Position numbers and translations under genes: made by a program. From the NCBI GenBank assembly GCA_964019165.1, contig OZ025268.1, positions 19,318,784 to 19,382,783 on the forward strand: 64,000 bases of DNA, read 5' to 3'. This DNA is from Mastigias papua. Its lineage: Eukaryota > Cnidaria > Scyphozoa > Rhizostomeae > Mastigiidae. Numbering within the stretch: the stretch's first letter is position 1; the number at the start of each line of letters is the position of its first letter. Below the pieces are notes generated by a model. The model was not told where the DNA came from. It was given only the letters and a program-made list of their open reading frames with translations, and made no database searches. Positions 20,611-55,494 of this stretch are shown in pieces.

Positions 20611-21130
20611 TTATCGAATACAAAACGAATACAAAAATCTAAATCCTTCAATTAAAACTTTGCACAATCTGCACTTGCACGAAAATTTATCCCACTGTTT
20701 TATTCTCCTTTTAAATTCTAGCAAAGTATCAATGTCTTTCAAACTATTGGGCAATGAAGACCGTAAGTCATCAATAAAAATAGCAAATAAACGTGGCCCT
20801 AGAACTGAACCGTGTGGTACCCCAATTGTGATATCTCTATATGTACTATATGAACCATTAATTTTAACCCTTTTGCTTTCTCTTTGGTAAATAGTTTTTA
20901 ATGAGCTTAAGATCATCCCGACCAAGAACCATAGATTGCGAATTTCGCTATCAATAGATCATGGCCTATGCAATCAAATGCTTTAGAAAAGTCCATTTGT
21001 ATTGCTCCAGGTAATTCCCTTTTATCAAGATTTGCTTTGCAAGTCTGTAGGAAGTTTACTAAGACATGCTCGGTGTTACACTCTTTGTTTGCTAAAAGAA
21101 TGTGAGTAGTTGAGAGCTTGTGAAAATTCT
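20611..21130 (-). pseudogene. LINE RT fragment with internal deletion
   Basis: On the minus strand, MDFSKAFDCIGHDLLIAKF (near 20960-21020) leads to GVPHGSVLGPRLFAIFIDDL, then jumps directly to a C-terminal tail SLKDIDTLLEFKRRIKQWDK. The ADD catalytic block between them is missing, so an internal deletion removed the palm. Confidence 0.75.
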
Positions 21131-22304
21131 GTTTTCATAGTTTTTGGTGTATCGAGGATCGAAGCCAGTTAACGTGTTGGATTTCTGAATAAACGATACC
21201 AAATCAGATTCTGTGCCTTGATTGGTACAGCTTTAAATATCTGAAGAATTTACAAATATTAAGTCATTGTGTGAGTTAATCCTATAAGTGATTTCAAGAA
21301 CGAGAATGAGGCTCCCACAAATGCGATCGCGGCCATTGGCCCTCATCCTCCAATGTATACTTTGTCAGAGCATTTGGCGTACAAAAGTCAGGGGCCGCTA
21401 GTTCGAATCCCGATCGTGTCGGTTATTCTCTCGCACTTTCATTTTTCATTTCTCCCAAATCCTGTTGCCTTTACATATTATACTTTTTCTTAACACTTTC
21501 TGGTATACAGAAAGAGTTTTTGCAAAGAAAGCAGGCTTTTCATGCCCTTTTGACATAGTTTGAAAGCTTGATAAAATACACATCTTTTTTGTATAAGAAA
21601 ACCCCTTTTTTGCATGAGCCTCAATTTTCTTAATTTTTCAAAAATTGAAACTGAGATTTTCTTAACATTTTCATATACTTTTACTGGAGTAAACTTGCTA
21701 AAAGGGGTTACCATTATTTGTCATAAAGACGTTTGATCTTGCTACACAGGATTATCAACGAAAAGTTTCGATCTTTGTAAAGGAGCTTGCAGAGAATGAG
21801 ATAATATTGATTTCTGGCACGTAAAAAGATGAATTCTGGAAACTGAGCTTTGTGGTTTTCTAAACATTTTCTTACGATCTTGGCCACTTGAACCTCATTT
21901 TTTATAAACTTTTTTCTTACAGAAATGAAACGTGTAGAGAGTTATTTGACAGCAAATAGAAAACAAAATCGAATTCAATTGCTTATAAATCCACCACTAA
22001 TTTCATATCCAGTGGGAATTTTCCACTGAAAGAGAGTTAAGATGCTTTTTTCAGCGTTTAACATTGCGAATCCGCTGTTAACCAAGTCCTTATAGTGGTC
22101 AAAGGCTTTTGGCTTAGAACAGTTGCCGCAATATGGCTGCATGATATTACAATAGTGCCTTGTAATTTGATATAAAGCCTTTTTGAGCTTGTCTGAGTTA
22201 GTTTTATTGTAGTCTAACTTTGATTCTTGATAAACAAAGTATCTGCATCGGAAGGCTGTAAATTATGCGAGCTTTGCATAAAAACTGAAAGATTAGGTTG
22301 CAAA
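21131..22304. other. Upstream region of the FERM gene
   Basis: No coding region is recognisable. Around 21395-21420, agttcgaatcccgatc resembles a tRNA B-box, but a tRNA cloverleaf cannot be folded convincingly, so it may be a tRNA-related SINE relic or chance. The FERM promoter should lie in the 3' part, but I see no clear core motif. Confidence 0.35.
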
Positions 22305-45915
<23,611 letters not shown>

Positions 45916-46048
45916 ACGAACGCCCAAAGGTACTTTTTCATTTGCAGAAGCAATTTTGAATTCATTTTTGACACATTTAATCAATCTCAAGTGCTTATTT
46001 ATAGTTTTACTCCAGTCTCAGCTGTCTGCTACTGTATATATATATATA

Positions 46049-46169
46049 AGGTCGTATATTGTCGTATATGGTCGTATAAGGTCGTATATGGTCGTATAAG
46101 TTCGTATATGTTTGTATATGGTCGTATAAGGCCGTATATGGTCGTATAAGTTCATATATGGTCGTATTA
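46049..46169. repeat. 10-bp minisatellite (ggtcgtatat type), 12 copies
   Basis: Alternating ggtcgtatat and ggtcgtataa units with single-base variants, downstream of the FERM gene stop. Confidence 0.9.
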
Positions 46170-46829
46170 CACCCCATGCTATTATGGATGTATTTTGCTA
46201 AATAGTAGATTTAGGTAAACGTACAGTTGACATTCAATAACTGGAACTGTGATTGGAAATTGAAATTTGTTTAAGTTGTCGAATGTCTGAGTTATCGGAC
46301 AGTATTTATATAGGGAATCTCACCGAGGGGAATTATTTCGAGGTGGAAAAAATATTCGAGTTTTCGGGCAGTCTGGTTATACAATATCAAGTATATATCT
46401 ATCTTATGTTTTTGCGAAGTAAGAGCTATTTTGAGGGCTTTTCTACAGCTGTTACTTAGATCAGGGTTTAGTTGAATTGTGCCATGGTAATTTAGTATAT
46501 TATGACTGTGTTGTTTGGTCAGTATCATGTGCAAGAAGTTCTATGGTAACTAGCTGTACCGATTAGAGGCTTTGAAAGAAATTAATGTAGTTGTTTTCCA
46601 AGGCCACTCTTGTATATCAAACTTGTGCTAGACTCGAGTTTTGCTATTGGGAATAAGCTTGAAACTTTTTCAGCCACTCAGTTTCTAGATGCAGATTAGT
46701 AGGTATTTTCTCTAAGTAGTTAATGATTATAATGCAGAATTTAAAAATTATTAAGTAGTATGCAACCTATCTTTCATTCAAACAATTTGTGTTTGGTCAG
46801 TATTTGGTCACCCTGATGGATAGTTTGTC

Positions 46830-47050
46830 AATTGCTTATTACATATTGGAGGAATGTTGGATCGATGTTGCTTGAATATTGGATAGATGTTGAATGAATG
46901 TTGGATGGATGCTGCATACGTATGGGGCCAATGTTGCATGAGTACTAAATGAATGTTAGATGGAGGTTGCATAAGTCTTGAGCTAAGTTGGATGGGTTTT
47001 GAATGAACACCAAATAAATTGTAGACGAATGTTGGACGAAAAATAGATAC
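46830..47050. repeat. Degenerate gttggatgaat minisatellite
   Basis: Irregular repeats of gttggatggatgttgaatga-like units, strongly diverged. Confidence 0.6.
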
Positions 47051-47099
47051 ACTATTGATAGTAATTGCATCTGATAATACTTGATGATCCAACATTGGA

Positions 47100-47690
47100 C
47101 GTCAGTTTTTGCCTGAGGAATGCTGTTCATTTTGGGGTTTGAGAATTTGCATTCATTTGTTGCGTATTCTCCATACAATGAATATTAAGTAGTGAATAAA
47201 ATATTTATGTCTAGCAATCCGTCACACTTATCTATTGTGGCTCATGCTACATGGATGTATCATTTCTATGCAATGGCAGATATATATTTCATTTATTCAG
47301 TCAACAGATTAGAATTGGCCTACCATTCATAGCAATTATCATTTTAAGTTTTCCATTAGTATCTTATCAATTAGTATTATTATTATTATTAGTTTTGTTT
47401 TTATAGTTATTATATGTGTGACGTATTGCATAAGTGTTTATGTTTGCTATTCCCCTAGTTCATAGCATATGTATGTGTATCACTTTGGTGTAGGTTGTTG
47501 GCAGTGCCATCGGTATTAAGAGATAGAAACAGTTAACAAGTTACGATATAGTAGGTAATTACCATGCTACAGTTATAAAGTTCCAAAATGCACTGCAGTT
47601 TTTATTCGATTGTTGCTCTATGATTATTGTATATCTCAATGCTGTTGGAAAATAATTTATCAGTGTAGCTTGATCAGATCATGTCTTTGA
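47100..47690. other. Intergenic, nothing recognisable
   Basis: AT-rich, no coding region or repeat family seen; an aataaa at about 47196 could serve as a distal polyadenylation signal for the FERM gene. Confidence 0.35.
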
Positions 47691-47699
47691 CATACCATC

Positions 47700-48116
47700 A
47701 TATTGTATCATATCATATATCATATCATATATCACATTATATATCATATCATATATCATATCATATATCATATCATATATCATATCATATATCATATCAT
47801 ATATCATATCATATATCATATCATATATCATATCATATCATATATCATATCATATCATATATCATATCATATATCATATCATATATCATATCATATCATA
47901 TCATATCATATCATATCATATCATATCATATCATATCATATATCATATCATATCATATATCATATCATATATCATATCATATCATATCATATCATATCAT
48001 ATCATGTCATATATCATATCATATCATATCATATATCATATCATATCATATATCATATCATATCATATATCATATATCATATATCATATATCATATATCA
48101 TATATCACATCGTATC
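47700..48116. repeat. TATCA-type satellite, left part
   Basis: Tandem atatcatatc-type units of 5 and 7 bp, about 417 bp. It continues at 53411-53826 on the other side of the Ty3 element. Confidence 0.95.
48113..48116. repeat. Target-site duplication TATC (left)
   Basis: TATC directly before the LTR, matching TATC at 53411-53414. Because the target is a TATC-rich satellite, the match alone is weak evidence. Confidence 0.6.
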
Positions 48117-48333
48117 TGTGACGAAGTGGCGGTACCAATTTAGCTTTATCCTCGTCTTTCTCTTCTCTTCTCTTCTCTTCTCTATTCTCTATTCTCTATT
48201 CTCTATCCTCTATTCAAACTCTACACTCTAGCTCTATCCCAACTCTACAACAACTCTGAACACTCCCTATTACAACTCTCTAAAAACAGCGAAACTACAC
48301 ACGTGACTACATTCCGTTCCAGACTCCTTCACA
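48117..48333 (-). repeat. 3' LTR (element orientation)
   Basis: On the minus strand it starts TGTGAAGGAG and ends CTTCGTCACA. Identical to 53191-53410 outside the pyrimidine microsatellite. Confidence 0.95.
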
Positions 48334-48345
48334 CTCTCCCTCCCT
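48334..48345 (-). other. Polypurine tract
   Basis: On the minus strand AGGGAGGGAGAG directly precedes the 3' LTR; it would prime plus-strand DNA synthesis. Confidence 0.85.
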
Positions 48346-48511
48346 AAAATATACTTATACGTAAAATACAATGAATTTAAACTAACATAGTGAATAGTAA
48401 CATGATGAATATAGTAGATTGAATATATGGAAATATTAAAGAAACAGGGTCCTTTTCCCAACACAACGATATCTGCAGCGATAAGCGAAATGAATGTTAA
48501 TAGTCTACTAG

Positions 48512-51500
48512 TCAATAATCATAAACTGGAGCACCATAACGTTCTGGTCTTCGACGATTTCGTCGCAAGTTATATCTAACCGCTTCTTGATTTATGTTTT
48601 CATTATCAACTAAAGGTCTGTTGGCACGATACATAATTTCATCAGCATCTGAATCGTCACTTTCAATTAACAAATTTTCCTCCTCTTTATTGATCGGCAT
48701 GTTCTCAAATGTAAATTCACGTAAACTGTTTGAATGAACTATTTTTCTCTTTCCATTATCTAAAGATTCGATTTCACAATCCTCGTTTAATACACGTATA
48801 ACACGATAAGGCCCTAAGTATTTAGCGGCAAGTCCTCGTGCTCGGTGATCTTTCAGTAAAACTAGCTCTCCAACGACAAATTTGTAGCTTTTCTCGGTAT
48901 GATGAGCTTTATCATAATTCTTCTTTTGTTTTTGTTGAGCATCATTTATACGATCTGTTACAAAAGATTTTAAGTGCTCATGACGATGTTTAAGTTCTTC
49001 TAAATATTGTGCAGAACCTCCAATTGGTTTTCTTTCTACCTCCCCCTCCCTATCGACGTCAAATGGCAATCGAGCTGATCGTCCATACATAAGTTCAAAA
49101 GGGGAAACACCGGTACTTTCTTGCTTTGAGATACGATATGATAACAGAACATAAGGCAACTGATCGTCCCAATCGTCTTGATCTTTATTAACGCGCATGC
49201 GAAGTAAAAGTTTCAAAATCTGATTAAATCGTTCACAAAGACCGTCAGTCTGAGGGTGATACGGGGTGGTTCGGCGTTTTTCTATACCAAACAAGCGACA
49301 CATACTCGCGAACAAGTGAGACTCGAAATTAGACCCTTGATCGGTAAGAATAATTGAAGGCATACCATGACGCGAAAATACTTCTTCTAAAGCACGAACG
49401 ACGGTTTCTGTTTCTTGATTCGGTAGCGCAACGGCTTCTCCATATTTAGTATAATAGTCGATAATAGATAAAATATAGCGATTTCCTCGACGTGTGATTT
49501 TCAACGGACCAATAATATCTATACCAACCATGTGAAATGGAACTGGTGGAACCGCAATTGGTTGCAAGGGCTTACGAGGGCGTGGAATAAGTTTGTTCTT
49601 AGCACATGTCGTGCACGACTTACAAAAGTTTTCGATATCCCTATGAAAACCTGGCCAGTAGAAACGATTCTGGATTGCATCAAATGTTTTATGAATCCCA
49701 AGATGGCAAAGTTGGTTATGAACTTGGTTAATAATCTTTGGCGCATAATATTTGGGAATAACAACTTGGAGTTTATCAGTATCAAATTTAGGTACCCATT
49801 TGCGATAGAGGACGCCATTCTGAATAACTAAGCTTGGAAACACGCGATATAAAGTTTTTAAGACATCTGAACCGTTTTCGGGACACTTCTGTGGTGATTG
49901 TCCTTCTTGTACCCATTTCTTTACAATTGCTATATCTGAATCAAGATCTTGTAACTCTTGAAGCTCGGAAGATGACCATGATGAGATTTGTATACTATTA
50001 ATCGGAGCACGCGATAATGCATCTACGTGGGCCATAAGGGAACCCGGTCTGTGAATTATTTCATAGTCATACTGCTCTAACTTAAGTATCCAACGAGCTA
50101 GTTTGCCGCTGGGATGTTTCATATTACGAAGCCAATTAAGTGCTTTATGATCTGAATAGACGATAATCTTTACACCATAAACATAAGCGTGAAAGTATTG
50201 AAGTGCCCAAACAACAGCGAATGCTTCCTTTTCAGTAACCGCCCAATTTTTTTCAGAAGAAGAAAATCCTTTTGAGGCATACGAAATTACTTTCTCTTCA
50301 CCGTTTGCATCTCTTTGTGCTAATACAGCACCAACACCGATATCACTAGCGTCTGTATACAACACAAATTGTCCGTGTACAGTAGGAAAGGCCAAAACGG
50401 GGGCTGTTGCTAACTGCGTTTTTAAAGTCTGAAACGCTGCTTCACATTCGTTAGTCCAATTAAATGCTACGTTTTTCTGAAGCAGTTTATTCATCGGACT
50501 GACAATATCACTGAAACCAGAAACGAAACGTCGATAGTAGGAAGCTAAACCGATAAAACGACGTAATTCTTGCAAATTCTTTGGCGGTGGGTATTCTGTA
50601 ATAGCTTCTAATTTTTCAGGGTTTGGTAAAAGACCATCGCCAGAGATAACAAAGCCAAGATATTTTACATCTTTATGTGCAAAGAAACACTTCGAGGGTT
50701 TCAGTTTCAAGCCGGCTGTTTTAAGCGCATCGAGAACATCTTTTAAGTTTTCCAGATGTTGTTCAAAAGTCGAACCAACAACTAGTACGTCGTCTAAATA
50801 TACAAGACATTTCTGAGGGGTAAGCCCTTCCAAGACACGTTGCATTAAGCGCTGAAACGTTGGCACAGCATTAGCTAGGCCAAATGGCATGCGATTAAAT
50901 TCTAACTGTTCACCTCCAGGAATCACAAATGCAGTTTTCTCCTTATGCTCCTCCGCAACATTAACTTGCCAATAGCCGGACGCTAAGTCTAATGTCGTAA
51001 AATACGTTTGACCTGCTAAGGTATCCAAAAGGTCGTTTACCTGCGGAATCATATACGAATCTTTGACAGTTACGTCGTTAAGTTTTCTATAATCTACGCA
51101 GAAACGCCATGTGTTGTCTTTCTTGCGCACCAGGACAATCGGGCTCGCCCATGGAGACTGACTAGGACGGACAATAGTGCTATCAATCATTTCCTTCACT
51201 TGCTGATCTACAACTGCTCTAAGAGCGTTCGGAAGGCGCCTTGGGAGCTGCTTGATTGGCTGTGCATTACCGGTATTTATACTATGTTCTGTAAACGATG
51301 TTGCGCCTAACTCGAAAATATTATTTGCAAAAATGGTCTTATAATCATATAACAAACGCTCTACACGTACTCGCTCATTTTCTTGTAAGTGATTTAAATC
51401 AAAACGAGGTTCTGAACAGTTGGCTTTCTGATTGTCAAACAAAACGGGGTCGTCCATGGCAACGTGTTCTAAATGGCCGATATTAGTACCTCCATAAAGC

Positions 51501-53149
51501 TTAATAGTGTCTTCACCTGGATTAATAATCTGAACGGGGACGGTTTGACGATTCGGAGATACAAAAGCTCGTGCTACTAAAATGCCTTTCTCTGCTAAGG
51601 AAACATTTGGCTCTACGATACTCTCAGCTAAAAATACACCTTTGACTTTCGCCCTACGGATAACTTCATGCCTGCCAGGAATCTCAGTGTCGTCGCATAA
51701 AATGACAGCAGCAGGATCAGGTATCGAGGAGTCATTTAACAACAGGGGAGCTTTTGACCCATCGGGGAACTCTATTAACAGTTTTGACGTATCAATAACA
51801 CAGTGGCAATTTGTCAGCCAATCTAATCCTAATATAATTTCATTTGATATATCGTTTGCTACGTAAAAAGTTTGTTGGCACTGTTGTTTCCCATCTATAT
51901 CAATTGAAAGTACTGATTTACCAACTACTCCAATCGGGGAATTGTTTGCGGCCTCTGCTACAATGTCAGAGGGCAAAAGTGAAGTTTGTGTCTCTTTTGT
52001 AAGTAGTTCCCATTCATCTTTACTGATTAATGATACAGAAGCGCCAGTATCTACTATACAAAAGCGCGGGATACCATTAAGATTTGTTTCCAATACTAAT
52101 GTTTTTCTTTTACTGGCTGGAGAAACTGATGATAGTCTAACTCTGGTATCATTAGAAACATGTTCTGAGTTTGTAAAACGCAAACTACTACTCGCTGAAT
52201 TCTGACCTCGGGCCAAACGAGGCTCCTTTCTTGGGCAAACACGAGAAATATGTCCTATTTCTCCACAATTAAAACAAACTATAGTCTTTCTCTCAAACTT
52301 CGGTTCAGCAAATTTTCGATTTAAGACTTGCTTATCATGTGATTGATTATGTGTAAGACAGTTTCTAGCAAGATGACCACTTTGCTTACAGTTGTAACAA
52401 ACGACATTAAAATTCTTGGCAAAACTACGCCCTGAAACTGCCTTTCTACGAGTGGGGCACTCTCGAGATACGTGCCCATAACCATTACAACTAAAACAAA
52501 CCTTTGATGCCGTCCGAGAACCCACTGAACGGACAGACTGTGACGCTTCAAACTGTTCTACCTTCAATTTCTTCATCGTGGAATTGGCAGCTTCAAATCT
52601 ACGGGCTACAAACAAAGCAGCATCTAGATCCACGGGTGGTTCTTGTAACAACTTATTCTGCGTCGAACGGTCTCTTAGTCCCAAAATAAACTGGTCAACC
52701 AAACGATGGTTATATTCTTCTCCATTAAAGCCACATTTTGATCCCAACTCACGAAGTGTAAGCGCGAAAGAGTCAACACTTTCATCAGGCTGTTGCACCC
52801 TTTTATGAAAACTATATCGTTTCTCAGTGCCAGTCTGATTTCTTTCGAACAAAGTCTTTAAACAATCTACAAAGGTTTCCCAGTCATTTGACTCCGGTAA
52901 ATCGATTGATTCCGCTAAACGAAATGCATCTTCGCTCAAATTAAACAACAGCACATACCGTCTCTGTTTGTTATCCGTAAGTCCAATGGCTTCAAAGTAA
53001 AGGTTTAGTTTCTTACTAAACAACGAACAGTCTTCTCCAATTCGGTACTTCTCGGGGCGACGGAACAACGAAAATGTAAGTCTTGACTGTTCCTCAATTG
53101 GACCTTCAGGGTTTGCATCTTCTCCAACTTCGTCTCTGTTTAACGCCAT
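48512..53149 (-). CDS. Ty3/gypsy Gag-Pol polyprotein
   Basis: A single 1545-codon frame. Residues 20-200 are Gag capsid. Three CCHC zinc knuckles lie at 218-231, 251-264 and 292-305. The aspartic protease has DTGAS at 367-371. RT spans about 625-830, with LVYLDDVLV (YLDD near 784-787). RNase H starts near 928 with YTDASDIGVG. The integrase has an HHCC zinc-binding domain (about 1144-1182) and a DDE core (D1211, D1270, E1306), followed by a GPY/F-like module (KYLGPYRVIR). It encodes everything for reverse transcription and integration. Gag and Pol are fused without a frameshift, unlike many Ty3 elements. Confidence 0.97.
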   Translation of the reverse strand: MALNRDEVGEDANPEGPIEEQSRLTFSLFRRPEKYRIGEDCSLFSKKLNLYFEAIGLTDNKQRRYVLLFNLSEDAFRLAESIDLPESNDWETFVDCLKTLFERNQTGTEKRYSFHKRVQQPDESVDSFALTLRELGSKCGFNGEEYNHRLVDQFILGLRDRSTQNKLLQEPPVDLDAALFVARRFEAANSTMKKLKVEQFEASQSVRSVGSRTASKVCFSCNGYGHVSRECPTRRKAVSGRSFAKNFNVVCYNCKQSGHLARNCLTHNQSHDKQVLNRKFAEPKFERKTIVCFNCGEIGHISRVCPRKEPRLARGQNSASSSLRFTNSEHVSNDTRVRLSSVSPASKRKTLVLETNLNGIPRFCIVDTGASVSLISKDEWELLTKETQTSLLPSDIVAEAANNSPIGVVGKSVLSIDIDGKQQCQQTFYVANDISNEIILGLDWLTNCHCVIDTSKLLIEFPDGSKAPLLLNDSSIPDPAAVILCDDTEIPGRHEVIRRAKVKGVFLAESIVEPNVSLAEKGILVARAFVSPNRQTVPVQIINPGEDTIKLYGGTNIGHLEHVAMDDPVLFDNQKANCSEPRFDLNHLQENERVRVERLLYDYKTIFANNIFELGATSFTEHSINTGNAQPIKQLPRRLPNALRAVVDQQVKEMIDSTIVRPSQSPWASPIVLVRKKDNTWRFCVDYRKLNDVTVKDSYMIPQVNDLLDTLAGQTYFTTLDLASGYWQVNVAEEHKEKTAFVIPGGEQLEFNRMPFGLANAVPTFQRLMQRVLEGLTPQKCLVYLDDVLVVGSTFEQHLENLKDVLDALKTAGLKLKPSKCFFAHKDVKYLGFVISGDGLLPNPEKLEAITEYPPPKNLQELRRFIGLASYYRRFVSGFSDIVSPMNKLLQKNVAFNWTNECEAAFQTLKTQLATAPVLAFPTVHGQFVLYTDASDIGVGAVLAQRDANGEEKVISYASKGFSSSEKNWAVTEKEAFAVVWALQYFHAYVYGVKIIVYSDHKALNWLRNMKHPSGKLARWILKLEQYDYEIIHRPGSLMAHVDALSRAPINSIQISSWSSSELQELQDLDSDIAIVKKWVQEGQSPQKCPENGSDVLKTLYRVFPSLVIQNGVLYRKWVPKFDTDKLQVVIPKYYAPKIINQVHNQLCHLGIHKTFDAIQNRFYWPGFHRDIENFCKSCTTCAKNKLIPRPRKPLQPIAVPPVPFHMVGIDIIGPLKITRRGNRYILSIIDYYTKYGEAVALPNQETETVVRALEEVFSRHGMPSIILTDQGSNFESHLFASMCRLFGIEKRRTTPYHPQTDGLCERFNQILKLLLRMRVNKDQDDWDDQLPYVLLSYRISKQESTGVSPFELMYGRSARLPFDVDREGEVERKPIGGSAQYLEELKHRHEHLKSFVTDRINDAQQKQKKNYDKAHHTEKSYKFVVGELVLLKDHRARGLAAKYLGPYRVIRVLNEDCEIESLDNGKRKIVHSNSLREFTFENMPINKEEENLLIESDDSDADEIMYRANRPLVDNENINQEAVRYNLRRNRRRPERYGAPVYDY

Positions 53150-53167
53150 ATCTAACTTCTATCTTTC

Positions 53168-53185
53168 ATCTCGGTGGGACCTCCA
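53168..53185 (-). other. Primer-binding site, tRNA-Gln type
   Basis: The plus strand here, ATCTCGGTGGGACCTCCA, equals the 3' 18 nt of metazoan tRNA-Gln(UUG) including CCA, as I recall that tRNA. On the element strand this is TGGAGGTCCC..., five bases from the 5' LTR. Confidence 0.85.
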
Positions 53186-53190
53186 AAATA

Positions 53191-53410
53191 TGTGACGAAG
53201 TGGCGGTACCAATTTAGCTTTATCCTCGTCTTTCTCTTCTCTTCTCTTCTCTTCTCTTCTCTTCTCTATTCTCTATTCTCTATCCTCTATTCAAACTCTA
53301 CACTCTAGCTCTATCCCAACTCTACAACAACTCTGAACACTCCCTATTACAACTCTCTAAAAACAGCGAAACTACACACGTGACTACATTCCGTTCCAGA
53401 CTCCTTCACA
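53191..53410 (-). repeat. 5' LTR (element orientation)
   Basis: 220 bp, TG...CA ends, partner of 48117-48333. Followed by TATC and the satellite. Confidence 0.95.
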
Positions 53411-53826
53411 TATCATATCATAACCTATCATATCGTATCATATCGTATCATATTGTATCATATCATATCATATCATATATCATATATCATATATCAAATA
53501 TCATATATCATATCATATATCATATCATATATCATATCATATCATATCATATCATATATCATATCATATATCATATCATATATCATATCATATATCATAT
53601 CATATATCATATCATATATCATATCATATATCATATCATATATCATATCATATCTTATATCATATCATATCATATCATATCGTATCATATCATATCATAC
53701 CATATCATATATCATATCATATATCATATCATATCATGTCATATCATATCATATCATATCATATCATATCATATCATATCATATCATATCATATCATATC
53801 ATATCATATCATATCATATCATATCA
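53411..53826. repeat. TATCA-type satellite, right part
   Basis: Continuation of 47700-48116, about 416 bp, with some tatcg variants at its left end. Confidence 0.95.
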
Positions 53827-55494
53827 ATCATATTTATCATGTCTCTACAAGCCTTTTAGCTTCGACCTCCCTACGTTACCATATGATTCTTTGCAAGTCT
53901 CTGGTTCTAGACATCTTCATTCATCTCTAGAACTTGCATGCTCTATTATGAAAAACCCTGTATTCATCCATTTATGAGTTGGTTCATAAACCTAGCTACG
54001 TTCCATCAATTGATGAATTCGAAATGGACCCATACCTATTGATTTCTACCTATCATTAAGTGCTAATGAAGTAAGTACTTGGAAGCATTAGAATATCATC
54101 CTTGACAAAGTGTGAAAACAATGCACACTTGTGCCGCGATTATTAGAAGAGTCAATAATGTTATGTTTGATTTACATCTTACTTCATAGAATTGTTTATT
54201 TGACGTTTGTGCAATAGGTACTTCAGCTAGTTCAAATGTCTTTTTGGGAAATTACTCTTCGAATCGTAGTGGCACTACTCATAAAGTTCATATTAGAGCT
54301 GCACTTTCTATCTAATGTTTCAATGCTCACTAAGCTGAAATTTCACTATATGCATTGAAAACATTCTTGACATATCGTCAGCTGATACCATGTTTTGAAA
54401 AACTGGTAGACAGTACCTCGTGCTCTTTTTGTTATTTTGAACTCTCCATACGAATCTACCGAGAAACTCCTGTTGATTAACCCTCTTCATTAAAATGGTT
54501 TCTAGGAGATCAGAGCCTATCGTATGGGTATTTAACAATGATGTCTTGTAGCAATCGTTATTTGAATCCTTACTTTTGTTGCTGTCGTAGTAGGCATGGA
54601 AATTTGATCGCATCTTTGTTATTATAGTCTTTGGATTCCAGACAATAGCATTAGTATATACAAAAGATATATTTTCAATGGTAACTTAATTTCAAGCGAC
54701 TCATTGGATCACTTGTATGGAGACATTGAAGAAAGAGCCAGTTGTTTTCATCACATAACCAAAACAAGTAGCAATAGAGCAATTGTATCCCAGTAGTCAT
54801 CAATATTGCGTCGGCTGTGCTAACAATAGCCTACCAATGCAAGCATTTTATCATCTAGGTGCTACGAATAACTTAGCACTTTTATCTGTTAGGCCACGTT
54901 TGAACTTATGTTATGAAGAAGGGGTTTTTTTAGAGGACTTTCGTTGTTGATCTAATTTGAAATGAGCTATTAGGCTTGGTTTGGGACCATAGTTTCCAAA
55001 ATTAGATGCTAACTTGCCTACATGTTGGGACCATTTGGTCCCAATAGGTTTTTCCTTCATTGTCATCCGCTTATGAGGGGAGATATTTCTATGACTTAAA
55101 TTCGTACTTTTTCAGAAAATGACATAGTTAACCAATTTTTCTTCTGCCTTACCAAAGAATTCATTTTGACGGAGGTATATGACACATTATTGAATCTCTC
55201 ACGTGATTGATACAGCCTAATCAGAATTGTAACTTCGACTGCAGATTCACGGAACAATGAAAATGAATTTTTCCAGTTTGCAATTGCCCCCATATATTCA
55301 AATTAATTGAAGAGTTATTCATCACATGCTGTGCATTAGAGTTAAATACAAGTTAATTGCAGATCGTTTCTTTATGCAACTTACGCATATTTGATTGTCA
55401 AGTATTTTCTTGTGTATGGGCAAGCATCCGTTCCGAGTACAGACGTTGTTACAAACACAGTGCATTTTCCTTTGCCGTCGCAAAGTCCTCTAAC
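53827..55494. other. Intergenic, nothing recognisable
   Basis: No convincing exon, RNA gene or repeat family. A short palindrome gggaccatttggtccc occurs near 55028. Confidence 0.5.

Larger units (their letters stand above)
48117..53410 (-). mobile_element. Complete Ty3/gypsy LTR retrotransposon
   Basis: 5294 bp with LTRs of 217 and 220 bp that differ only in the copy number of an internal CTCTT/CTATT microsatellite, a tRNA-Gln primer-binding site, a polypurine tract and one uninterrupted Gag-Pol frame. All parts needed for transposition appear intact, so the insertion is recent. No env-like frame. Confidence 0.97.

Noticed and set aside
21380..21425. tRNA gene suggested by gttcgaatccc
   Set aside because: No acceptor stem or anticodon arm could be folded around it; at most a tRNA-derived relic.
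47681..48143. 146-codon frames of Tyr-His-Ile-Ile type
   Set aside because: Simple TATCA satellite read in two frames.
51298..52808. Plus-strand frames over the Ty3 element
   Set aside because: Antisense shadows of the intact Gag-Pol frame.
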